From an uncultured bacterium (GTDB lineage: Bacteria; Cyanobacteriota; Vampirovibrionia; Gastranaerophilales; Gastranaerophilaceae), in NCBI GenBank assembly GCA_900554385.1, contig USHE01000006.1, positions 1-26,686 on the forward strand: a stretch of 26,686 nucleotides of DNA, written 5' to 3'. Below, piece by piece: positions 6,721-13,863 of this stretch. The notes beneath the pieces are model-generated. The model was given only the letters and a program-made list of their open reading frames with translations, was not told the DNA's origin and made no database searches. The number at the start of each line of letters is the position of its first letter. Within the stretch, counting starts at the first letter, position 1. The translations under genes and the position numbers were made by a program.

Positions 6721-7986
6721 CTATATATTAGGCAAATCTCCTTTAACTTCAGCTTCAACTTCACAATTCAAACCAAAGACGTCATGCAATGCTTTTACTG
6801 CTTTCTTAGCGTCTTCCTTATCCACAAGACAGCTTATTTTTATTTCACTTGTAGAAATCATTCTGATATTAACACCCTGTTCAGCTAAAGTTTCAAACAT
6901 TGTAGAAGCTATACCCGGACGGTCAATCATACCCGCACCAACTATCGAAACCTTAGCAATTTCATTATTTATCTGAATTTCACCACAATTTAATTCGGAT
7001 TTAAGTGAATTTAGGGTCGAAATAGTTTTGTCAATATCTGAGGCATCTATAGTAAAAGCAATATCATTGGTATTAGACACTTTTCTTGCATAAGATTGAA
7101 TAATCATATCAACAGAAATATTTTCTTCTGCGAGTCTGCCGAACAATTTTGCAGCCTGCCCCGGAACATCCGGAACATCACAAACTACAATTCTTGACTG
7201 GGATAAATCAGCGGCAACGCCTGCGACCGGTTTATAAATTTCCATGTTATCAACTCCTAAAATTAAAGTACCTAAATTATCTGTTTTAAAACTGCTTCTA
7301 ACTCGCAGAGGAACATTAAACTGTTTTGCAGTTTCAACACTGCGCGGATGAAGAACGTTTGCACCGGCATGAGCAAGTTCTAGCATTTCTTCATAAGAAA
7401 TTTCATCAAGTCTTGAAGCTGTTGGAACAACACGAGGGTCGGTCGTATAAACGCCTTCCACGTCAGTATAAATATCACAGCGTTCAGCATTCAACGCAGC
7501 TGCCAATGCAACAGCAGAGGTATCTGAGCCGCCGCGTCCGAGCGTAGTAATTTCGCCGTCCTCGGTTACACCCTGAAAACCTGCCACTACAATAATCTTA
7601 CCTTCTGCAAGATTTTTTTTGAGTTTTTCTGTTTTTATATCTATAATACGGGCTTTTGAGTGAACATTCTCTGTCATAATCCCAACCTGCATAGCGTTGA
7701 AACTTACAGCTTCGTACCCTGCCGCTTGTATAGCCATAGCAAGAAGCGCAATAGAAACACCTTCTCCCGTTGAAAGAAGCATGTCCATTTCTCTGCCTGA
7801 TGGAACTTCACACAAATCTTTTGCCATCTTTACAAGATAATCTGTAGTGTGTCCCATTGCCGAAACCACGACTACAACATCATTTCCGTTATTCTTTTCC
7901 TTAATGACGGTTTGCGCTACTCTTTTGATTTTATCAGTATCTGCGACAGAGGTTCCGCCAAATTTTTGAACAATAATTTTTCTCAA
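6721..7986 (-). CDS. lysC: Aspartate kinase
   Basis: This enzyme phosphorylates aspartate, the first step toward lysine (and diaminopimelate), threonine and methionine. The 421-aa protein has the kinase motif KFGGTS (8-13), 'VVVSAMG', 'TLGRGGSDTSAVALAAAL' and 'AHAGANVLHPRSVE', followed by two ACT domains (about 265-421; 'VCDVPDVPGQAAKLFG' and 'VSIVGAGMIDRPGIASTMF') that usually mediate feedback control. The length fits the two-ACT class rather than the longer four-ACT form of many photosynthetic cyanobacteria. The start is TTG: it gives the conserved 'MRKIIVQKFGG' and is preceded by AAAGAG. It is last in a minus-strand cluster after the KdsC-type and TPR genes and is followed by a strong terminator. 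Confidence 0.95.
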   Translation of the reverse strand: MRKIIVQKFGGTSVADTDKIKRVAQTVIKEKNNGNDVVVVVSAMGHTTDYLVKMAKDLCEVPSGREMDMLLSTGEGVSIALLAMAIQAAGYEAVSFNAMQVGIMTENVHSKARIIDIKTEKLKKNLAEGKIIVVAGFQGVTEDGEITTLGRGGSDTSAVALAAALNAERCDIYTDVEGVYTTDPRVVPTASRLDEISYEEMLELAHAGANVLHPRSVETAKQFNVPLRVRSSFKTDNLGTLILGVDNMEIYKPVAGVAADLSQSRIVVCDVPDVPGQAAKLFGRLAEENISVDMIIQSYARKVSNTNDIAFTIDASDIDKTISTLNSLKSELNCGEIQINNEIAKVSIVGAGMIDRPGIASTMFETLAEQGVNIRMISTSEIKISCLVDKEDAKKAVKALHDVFGLNCEVEAEVKGDLPNI

Positions 7987-7998
7987 CTTTTTCTCTTT

Positions 7999-8115
7999 CT
8001 ACAAGCTATTTAAAATATTTTCAAGTTCCGCACATTCCTGATTATATTGAAAAGCCTCTGAATTAATGGCTTTAATTTTATCAGCAAGAGCAATAACTTC
8101 TTTTATATTATATTC
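7999..8115 (-). other. Coding-like in-frame tail after the TGA of the TPR gene (38 codons)
   Basis: Directly after the TGA at 8118-8116 the same frame stays open for 38 codons to TAG at 8001-7999. It encodes EYNIKEVIALADKIKAINS, then FQYNQECAELENIL. It has no start codon or ribosome site of its own. The peptide continues the helix pattern of the TPR protein: 'ILNMLFYVSYILVKENL' would be helix A and 'NIKEVIALADKIKAIN' helix B of a last repeat. If read through, the gene would end 12 nt before lysC, matching the tight packing of this cluster. Confidence 0.6.
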
Positions 8116-9492
8116 TCATAGGTTTTCTTTGACAAGTATGTAACTTACATAAAATAACATATTTAAAATTTCCAGATTATTATCGTCAAATTTTAAAGCC
8201 TTTCGTAACTTTCTTTGAGCTTCTGCATATTCCTTTTTCCCTATTAAAAATTTTGCGTAATCAACATACGCTACAATTAACATCGGAAATTTTTTCACAG
8301 CATTTTCGTAATTTTCTTTTGTTAAAATATCGTTGCCGAGTGCTTCAAATGACTTTGCGATATAGTAATTGCAGGCATAATCAGCTTCATCCTCAGCCAG
8401 TATCTTTTTGAAACCATCTACTGCACCTTGGAAATCTTTTCTCTTGTAAAGAAGCATTGCCCTGCCTTTTAAGGCAAGATAACAATCAGGAACTTTTTCC
8501 AACTCCTCATTTATCAAAGGTTCTGCTTCTTCTAAACTGTCTAACGCAGCATAACAAAGCCCAAGTCCTGCTTTTGCAAAACCTTCATCAGGAGAAATCT
8601 CCAAAACCTTTTCAAATTTTTCTTTTGCAAGTTCATAATTTTCACAATACTGAGCCAGCTGCCCCCATTCATAATACAAATCAGGATTATCTATATGGTG
8701 AGTTAATGCGAGTTTATAATTTTCTTCTGCTTTTTGTATTTCAAGCTGTTTTCTGTAAACTTTCCCTAATACTAAATACGCATTAAGCAAGACCGGATTA
8801 AATTCCAGAGCTTTCTTAGCGTAATATTCAGCATTCACGTAATCCTTTTTTAAATATTTAAGACGCGCATATTCATACGTATTGGTCTCATTTGGCGCAA
8901 CCGTAGAAAGAAAATTAAGTTTTAACTCCGCATCCTCATAGCGTTCAAGACGAATTTCCATAATTGCAGCCAGAAGCATAGCCATAAAATTGTATTTATT
9001 AAGTCTTACGGCTTCGACAAATTTTTCATGCGCTTCAGGGTACCTTTTCTGTTTCATCAAAGACATACCCCATCCCGCATACACATCAGTATTTGACGGA
9101 TTAATTTTATTTGCGTTTTCAAAAGCTTTTTCAGCATCTTCAAAAAGCTGGCACTGTACCTGTGCAAATCCGAGTTTCATCCATATCTCTTTATCCTGGG
9201 GGTTAATATTCGCAGATTTTTTATATGCTCTCATTGCATCGTCAAATCGTCCCGTCCTTTCTGCACAAAATCCTAGGTATTTAAAAACAAGAGCATCTTC
9301 CTGAGGGAGTTCCAAGGCTTCATTCAAAACATTTTCCGCTTCTTTAAACTCATTGGCTTCTATATGTTTTTTTGCACGGTTTACAATAGCCTTTGAGGGC
9401 AAAGACTGCACAATAGAATCTTTTGTATATTTATCTATAGAAAAATTCAGTTTTTTTATATATTCTGCGATTTTTTCAAATTTATCAAACAA
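8116..9492 (-). CDS. Tetratricopeptide-repeat protein, probably truncated at the C-terminus
   Basis: This 458-aa protein is built of tandem 34-residue TPR units from about residue 33 onward ('DALVFKYLGFCAERTGRFDD', 'AYKKSANINPQDKEIWMKLG', 'PDLYYEWGQLAQYCENYELA'), a scaffold for protein-protein contacts. No signal peptide, membrane helix or catalytic domain is seen, so the partner is unknown. The start is TTG at 9492, overlapping the end of the KdsC-type gene by 37 nt, with AGAGGTGG just upstream; a shared operon is likely. The TGA stop is followed by 38 in-frame codons that look like the rest of the last repeat. It is the only gene in the window read as ending in TGA. Confidence 0.9.
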   Translation of the reverse strand: MFDKFEKIAEYIKKLNFSIDKYTKDSIVQSLPSKAIVNRAKKHIEANEFKEAENVLNEALELPQEDALVFKYLGFCAERTGRFDDAMRAYKKSANINPQDKEIWMKLGFAQVQCQLFEDAEKAFENANKINPSNTDVYAGWGMSLMKQKRYPEAHEKFVEAVRLNKYNFMAMLLAAIMEIRLERYEDAELKLNFLSTVAPNETNTYEYARLKYLKKDYVNAEYYAKKALEFNPVLLNAYLVLGKVYRKQLEIQKAEENYKLALTHHIDNPDLYYEWGQLAQYCENYELAKEKFEKVLEISPDEGFAKAGLGLCYAALDSLEEAEPLINEELEKVPDCYLALKGRAMLLYKRKDFQGAVDGFKKILAEDEADYACNYYIAKSFEALGNDILTKENYENAVKKFPMLIVAYVDYAKFLIGKKEYAEAQRKLRKALKFDDNNLEILNMLFYVSYILVKENL

Positions 9493-9959
9493 TCTGCCAC
9501 CTCTCTAAATGCACCGTTTCCGCCGTCATTTTTAGTAATTTGTATACCTTTTAGCTTTTTAATTTTATCAGGAGCATGCGGAACAGTAATCTTATATTTG
9601 GCGTAATTTAAGCAATCAGAATCATTAACATCATCACCAATATAAACGTATTCGTTTTGCGTAAGCGAATATTTTTCGACAATGGACTGAAGAACATTAA
9701 TTTTTATTCTTATATCCTGATGAACTTCTTCAATCAGAAATTTTCTTGCCAACAAATCAATTGCAGAATTCTTTTCTCCTGATACAATCGCTATTTTAAT
9801 ATCGTTCTTTTTCAGCAAAGAAAGACCAATAATATCTTTAAAATTTAACTTACGACTCATCGTAAAATCTTCGCCGATATAAACACAATTATCAGTCATA
9901 ACACCATCAAAATCAGTTATCACCATTTTTATAGTATCCGGCAATTTTATTTTTCTCAT
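9456..9959 (-). CDS. kdsC: KdsC/YrbI-type HAD phosphatase (3-deoxy-D-manno-octulosonate 8-phosphate phosphatase family)
   Basis: This 167-aa C0-type haloacid dehalogenase phosphatase is the usual size for KdsC. Motifs visible: nucleophile loop 'VITDFDGVMTDN' (Asp16, Asp18), motif II 'AIVSGEKNS' (Ser60), motif IV 'YIGDDVNDSDC' (Asp109/Asp110), and the family-typical 'GGNGAFREVADCLI' near the end. Family members remove the phosphate from KDO-8-phosphate for lipopolysaccharide, or act on related sugar phosphates such as sialic-acid-type precursors. No kdsA or kdsB is nearby, so the substrate is inferred from family only. Its ATG follows GGAAG, and it heads the kdsC-TPR-lysC cluster, divergent from the sensor kinase. 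Confidence 0.8.
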   Translation of the reverse strand: MRKIKLPDTIKMVITDFDGVMTDNCVYIGEDFTMSRKLNFKDIIGLSLLKKNDIKIAIVSGEKNSAIDLLARKFLIEEVHQDIRIKINVLQSIVEKYSLTQNEYVYIGDDVNDSDCLNYAKYKITVPHAPDKIKKLKGIQITKNDGGNGAFREVADCLINLKKSQNI

Positions 9960-9978
9960 TGTTACTTCCTTTAAAGTA

Positions 9979-10007
9979 TTAACATAAAATCCTTTATTTG
10001 CTATAAT
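9979..10007 (+). promoter_or_regulatory. Promoter of the sensor kinase gene
   Basis: TTAACA (9979-9984), a 17-nt spacer and an exact TATAAT (10002-10007) lie 32 nt upstream of the kinase ATG, which has its own AAGGGAG ribosome site. Confidence 0.75.
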
Positions 10008-10038
10008 TGTACCATAAAATTAAAATGTAAGGGAGAAT

Positions 10039-11310
10039 ATGCTCTGGTATCTTTTAAATTTAGGAATAATCGCAGTATTTGTAAGTTTGTTTTTGATAAC
10101 AAGACAGACAAACAAACGCTGGTCAAAAATAATTGATTATCTTGGAATGGTTACAAACACAGTAAATTCAATTCGCTACGGGAATTTATCAACCAAGATT
10201 GAAAAACTTGAACACCCGACCTACCAAAACGTTACAGACAGTATTAACCGAATGGTAGAAACCCTAAACGACAGAGAAAAAATGATAATCGAATATCAAG
10301 CTGAGCTTATGCGCCAGAACAAACTTCTGGAATCAGTAATAAATTCACTTTCTGATGGTATTCTAATTGTAAACGAGCATCTTCATATTTTACGAGCAAC
10401 CCCTCAAATATCTACTTGGTTTGGCGTAAAAGGACACGAAATTATAGGTAAAAACATACTGGATTTTTTACAATTTCCGGAAAACTTTAACCTTGAACGT
10501 CTTAGCAACAAAGATGTTTTCATAAAACATACTCCTACTAATAATTTTGTTATTAACTCAATCCGGCTTTCTCTTGACGATAACAAAAAACGTTACGTTT
10601 TAATTATCAAAGATGTTACTAACGAACGTGAAATTGAAACTTTAAAAGAAGACTTTGTCGCAACCCTGACTCACGATTTAAAAGTTCCAATAGTCGCAGA
10701 AGCCAATATTTTAGACTTTTTACTTTCAGGAAAATTCGGAGAAATTAACGAAAAACAAGAAATTGCCCTCAAAAACATGAAATCTTCAAATAAAGAACTT
10801 ATTGAACTTGTGCAAATTGTGTTGGAAACATACAAAATCAAAGAAAAAGGGATAAAACTTTTAAAAGAAAACATAAAGCTTAACGGTTTTATAAACGGCA
10901 TAATAGACGATATAACACCATTTGCAGCAATGTCAGGCATTAGAGTAAATTTCAATCCGTCAAGAGATATAAAGGTAACCGCTGATCCGATACAGCTTCA
11001 AAGAGTTATAAAAAACCTCATAAACAACGCAATTTCACACAGTAATACCAAGAAAAACATTGACATTACAACCGGCGAAATCCCTGGCTTTATAACAATA
11101 TCAGTTGTGGATTACGGGCAGGGAATTCCGCAGAAAGAAATTAAACTTATATTTAACAAATATTATTCAGCTGCAAAAAAATTCCGCAAAATAGGAACAG
11201 GATTAGGTTTATATTTATCACAGCTTATTATCCGTTCTCACGGGGGCGAAATTACCGTGAACAGCGAAGAAAATGTCCGTACAGAATTTTGTATAAAAAT
11301 TCCTTCATAG
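10039..11310 (+). CDS. Membrane-anchored PAS-domain sensor histidine kinase
   Basis: This 423-aa kinase has one N-terminal membrane helix (about 3-21), a HAMP-like linker (about 30-75), a short coiled coil, a PAS domain (about 95-195: 'VINSLSDGILIVNEHLHILRA'), the dimerisation/phosphoacceptor domain with H-box 'THDLKVP' (His212), and a GHKL ATPase domain with N-box 'NLINNAISHS', G1 'DYGQGIP' (358-364) and G2 'GTGLGL' (386-391). It lacks a large extracytoplasmic loop, so it probably senses an internal or membrane signal through PAS. No response regulator is adjacent, making it an orphan kinase here. It ends with TAG, with the comF-type gene starting 12 nt later. Confidence 0.93.
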   Translation: MLWYLLNLGIIAVFVSLFLITRQTNKRWSKIIDYLGMVTNTVNSIRYGNLSTKIEKLEHPTYQNVTDSINRMVETLNDREKMIIEYQAELMRQNKLLESVINSLSDGILIVNEHLHILRATPQISTWFGVKGHEIIGKNILDFLQFPENFNLERLSNKDVFIKHTPTNNFVINSIRLSLDDNKKRYVLIIKDVTNEREIETLKEDFVATLTHDLKVPIVAEANILDFLLSGKFGEINEKQEIALKNMKSSNKELIELVQIVLETYKIKEKGIKLLKENIKLNGFINGIIDDITPFAAMSGIRVNFNPSRDIKVTADPIQLQRVIKNLINNAISHSNTKKNIDITTGEIPGFITISVVDYGQGIPQKEIKLIFNKYYSAAKKFRKIGTGLGLYLSQLIIRSHGGEITVNSEENVRTEFCIKIPS

Positions 11311-11316
11311 TATAAT
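11311..11316 (+). promoter_or_regulatory. -10 box 6 nt before the comF-type ATG
   Basis: TATAAT directly follows the kinase stop codon and ends 6 nt before the ATG at 11323, with no ribosome site between. A weak -35 (TTGTAT, 11289-11294) lies 16 nt upstream. It may drive a leaderless transcript. Confidence 0.4.
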
Positions 11317-11322
11317 TTCTGT

Positions 11323-11970
11323 ATGAAAGATTTTTTGATAAGCTTACTCGACTGGATTTATAAGAAAAAATGCTATTTTTGCAGAAGCTCTAAAGAATGC
11401 TCCATTATGTGTTCCAAGTGTTACGACGAAATGGATTACCTTCCGGTGAGCGTAAATAGAATTATTGAAGGCAGAAAAGTTTATTGTGCAGGAATATACG
11501 CTAAAATTCTGCAAAAACTCATACGCGGCTTAAAATATCATAATAAAAAAGATTTAGGATATTTTCTGGCTAAATTCATGTACGGCTATTGGCAGAATAT
11601 TTCCGATGATAAAGATTTTCAAGTAGTCCCCGTACCTATTTACCACACAAGGAAAAAGAAACGCAAATACAATCACATGGAAGTTACGGCGATTGAATTT
11701 TGCAAACTTGGCGGATATAATTACAATCCAAACCTTATAGAAAGAATAAAAGATACCCGTCCGCAATATAAACTGACTAAACCTCAGCGTGCAGAAAACC
11801 TTTCAAAAGCATTTAAAATTAATCCTGACAAACTGATGCAGGGGAAAATTTTACTGATAGACGATATTTGCACAACAGGTGCAACATTTGAAGAAATGAT
11901 AAAAGAATTAAAAAGACACGGAATAACTGACGTAACGTGCCTTGCCGCAACAACCCCGTTTGGAGATTAA
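11323..11970 (+). CDS. comF: ComF-family phosphoribosyltransferase
   Basis: This 215-aa protein has an N-terminal zinc-finger-like cysteine set (Cys17, Cys20, Cys30, Cys33, plus Cys26) and a type I phosphoribosyltransferase domain ending in the PRPP-binding loop 'LLIDDICTTGATF' (177-189). 'VPVPIYHTRKKKRKYNHME' and 'RPQYKLTKPQRAENL' are typical of ComF/GntX proteins. In competent bacteria ComF takes part in DNA uptake or single-strand handling; its exact reaction is not settled. Pilus genes (PilM-PilN, PilO) nearby make a competence link conceivable but this is inference. Translation start has no ribosome site; a TATAAT lies 6 nt upstream. It lies 12 nt after the kinase gene and 1 nt before the 105-aa gene. 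Confidence 0.88.
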   Translation: MKDFLISLLDWIYKKKCYFCRSSKECSIMCSKCYDEMDYLPVSVNRIIEGRKVYCAGIYAKILQKLIRGLKYHNKKDLGYFLAKFMYGYWQNISDDKDFQVVPVPIYHTRKKKRKYNHMEVTAIEFCKLGGYNYNPNLIERIKDTRPQYKLTKPQRAENLSKAFKINPDKLMQGKILLIDDICTTGATFEEMIKELKRHGITDVTCLAATTPFGD

Positions 11971-11971
11971 C

Positions 11972-12289
11972 ATGATACTAAAAGAATTTTCGAAATATAT
12001 ACAAGCACATAATAAAGATTTAATCACCAATAAGACAACTGCGACAAAGCTTTTATGCAAATGGATAAAACTTGTAATTTATAAAAACCCCAAAAACCAC
12101 GCAGATAAAATTGTTCACAAAGAAATTATGCTTGCTGAAAACGGCAACGGAGATTTTTTCATAGCAGGAAAATCCGAAAGCGGAAGAACTCTGGTTAATG
12201 CATTGTATAACTTTGCACTGAGTTACGAACACTATATTATGAGCAAATGGCTTCAAGACAAACAGCCCGAAGATTTTTCCGGCAGATAA
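11972..12289 (+). CDS. 105-aa protein of unknown function
   Basis: I do not recognise a family. The ATG at 11972 follows the comF-type stop by 1 nt and is preceded by TGGAG, suggesting translational coupling; the frame could extend to a TTG at 11942 inside comF but that is not favoured. The protein starts with a helical basic region (MILKEFSKYIQAHNK, KLLCKWIKLVIYKNPK) and then a mixed part 'ENGNGDFFIAGKSESGRTLVNALYNF' written here in two pieces: NGNGDFFIAGKSESG and RTLVNALYNF. It has one cysteine and no signal peptide. A role with ComF or with the following radical SAM gene is possible only by position. Confidence 0.7.
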   Translation: MILKEFSKYIQAHNKDLITNKTTATKLLCKWIKLVIYKNPKNHADKIVHKEIMLAENGNGDFFIAGKSESGRTLVNALYNFALSYEHYIMSKWLQDKQPEDFSGR

Positions 12290-12366
12290 AAATAATACCC
12301 GCTTAGGTAATTTCAATTAGAAATTGTTATTCGTAGAATGATTTTAAAACTAAGGGGGATTAAACT

Positions 12367-13224
12367 ATGAAATCAACAATTTTTACTGCGCCAATCAGTC
12401 ACTTAAAGGAATTTAATAATTTATTCATAGAACTAACTGAAAAAAACTGCAACCAGAGGTGTAAGCATTGCTACATTGATTTTCCGCTATCTAAAAAAGT
12501 TAAAGACTTTATCTCAATAGATATTATCAAAAAAGCTCTAAACGATACCGTCAACGAAAACCTGCAATGCATTTATCTCACAGGTGCAGAACCTATGACA
12601 CATCCTGATTTCAACAGCATATTAAGACTCTGCCTGAAAAGATGTAACGTTTGTATCTGTACGAACGGAAGTTTTATAAATGAGAAAAAAGCGCGATTTC
12701 TCAAACGTGTCGAAGACGAAAGTGATTATGAAATTATTTTTAAACTAAGTATAGACCACTACAACGAAATAAAAAGCGACGACATACGAGGCAGAGGAAC
12801 TTACAGACAAGTTATTCACGCATTAAAAAGTCTTGTAAAATACGGATTTAACCCTATTTTATGCATCACAAATTTTTATAAAGAAGACAAAAAGGTACTT
12901 TTGGAAGAATTTTCAAAAATTTGTAAAAAAATAGGATTTGAAGCGCAGGAACATAATTTTGTAATAAACGACTGCTATGATAAAACAAGACCTGTTGAAA
13001 TAGAAAATTCGAACTGGGAAACTCTTGATTGCGAATACGGCAGAATATTAACAGCAAAAGGAGTTTATACCTGCCCATTCCTGTCAAACGACCATAGAGG
13101 ACGCTGTGGCGGAGATTTTACTGATTTTTCAGACAAAACACTATTAGACACACCGATATGCGCAAATTGTATTAAAAATAAACACCTTTTCTTCGGAATA
13201 AATTTCAAATTATTTAACAACTAA
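12367..13224 (+). CDS. Radical SAM protein with SPASM-like cysteine cluster
   Basis: This 285-aa protein has the radical SAM cluster motif CNQRCKHC (Cys28, Cys32, Cys35), which binds a 4Fe-4S cluster and S-adenosylmethionine. The second motif is 'LTGAEPMTHPDF', with GAEP in place of the usual GGEP. Later come 'CICTNGSF' and 'KLSIDHYNE' strands of the barrel. The C-terminus carries five further cysteines (Cys222, Cys236, Cys247, Cys265, Cys268) arranged as in SPASM or twitch auxiliary cluster domains. Such enzymes often modify peptides or proteins (PqqE and sulfatase-maturase relatives), but no precursor peptide is evident. A strong ribosome site (AAGGGGG) precedes the ATG. A terminator follows, shared with pilO. 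Confidence 0.9.
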   Translation: MKSTIFTAPISHLKEFNNLFIELTEKNCNQRCKHCYIDFPLSKKVKDFISIDIIKKALNDTVNENLQCIYLTGAEPMTHPDFNSILRLCLKRCNVCICTNGSFINEKKARFLKRVEDESDYEIIFKLSIDHYNEIKSDDIRGRGTYRQVIHALKSLVKYGFNPILCITNFYKEDKKVLLEEFSKICKKIGFEAQEHNFVINDCYDKTRPVEIENSNWETLDCEYGRILTAKGVYTCPFLSNDHRGRCGGDFTDFSDKTLLDTPICANCIKNKHLFFGINFKLFNN

Positions 13225-13226
13225 TA

Positions 13227-13256
13227 AAAAAGCCCTCATATTCAGAGGGCTTTTTA
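13227..13256. terminator. Bidirectional terminator (radical SAM gene / pilO)
   Basis: AAAAAGCCCTC (13227-13237) pairs perfectly with GAGGGCTTTTT (13245-13255) around a 7-nt loop. T-runs occur in both directions, fitting the two convergent genes; it abuts the pilO stop codon. Confidence 0.9.
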
Positions 13257-13841
13257 TTATACTTTCTTAGCATAAAGTTTTAATTTAAAACTTATAAGCA
13301 GCAGAGATTTATTCTTAGCATAAGGGATAATTTCAATTTTCGAAATATCGAGGAAATGCTCATGCTTATACAAATCCTTTATAAGTCCCTCAAAATTCTT
13401 ATAAGTTGCAACCATCTGCATATCAAGCGTACAGGTACTTAATTTATCACCTGCACCCTTGACGAAAGGATCATCTGCCGGATTATAAGTATACTTTATA
13501 GATCTTGTTTTAATAGCATTTGTCTTTAATAACGTCAAAATATCATCAAACTGGGCAGCAACAATTCCTTCTGCATCTAAACCGCTTTCAAGAGGTTTAT
13601 ACATATCTTTAGTCCCGCCCAAATTTGTATCGGTGGCTTTAAACACAGCTTGTTTTTTAGTATCAAGCAACCGTTCTTTTTCTGCAAGACTTTCAGATTG
13701 TGTCTTATATTCAGCCATAGTTTGGTTTATAGACTGCACCGTCGGAATTATCCTCATTACCAGAAGGTACACGACAACAAATATAAGCAAGCCTATAAGT
13801 AAAATAGCGTTTTTAAATAATTTTATTTTGTCTTTATCCAT
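13257..13841 (-). CDS. pilO: PilO-like type IV pilus inner-membrane protein
   Basis: This 194-aa protein has a short cytoplasmic start (MDKDKIKLFKNA), one membrane helix (about 12-31), a coiled coil (about 38-68, 'MAEYKTQSESLAEKERLLDTK'-like, shown only in part) and a compact C-terminal domain with 'TYKNFEGLIKDLYKHEHFLDI', the pattern of PilO ferredoxin-like domains. PilO pairs with PilN in the periplasm and forms the alignment platform between the inner-membrane motor and the outer-membrane pore (known for the family). It lies 22 nt after the PilM-PilN fusion gene on the same strand, matching the usual pilMNO order. Sequence alone would be weak; order and topology raise confidence. Confidence 0.8.
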   Translation of the reverse strand: MDKDKIKLFKNAILLIGLLIFVVVYLLVMRIIPTVQSINQTMAEYKTQSESLAEKERLLDTKKQAVFKATDTNLGGTKDMYKPLESGLDAEGIVAAQFDDILTLLKTNAIKTRSIKYTYNPADDPFVKGAGDKLSTCTLDMQMVATYKNFEGLIKDLYKHEHFLDISKIEIIPYAKNKSLLLISFKLKLYAKKV

Positions 13842-13863
13842 ATTAAAGAATTACCCTTTATTA

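Noticed and set aside
6533..6976. 147-aa plus-strand frame into lysC
   Set aside because: It crosses a strong terminator and the lysC end; no ribosome site.
8116..8118. UGA read as tryptophan (altered genetic code)
   Set aside because: Tryptophan is coded by TGG where checked (for example the WW pair in the RlmB-type gene), and no other gene has an internal in-frame TGA.
8080..8118. UGA as selenocysteine in the TPR gene
   Set aside because: No stable hairpin follows the TGA in the reading frame and TPR proteins are not known selenoproteins.
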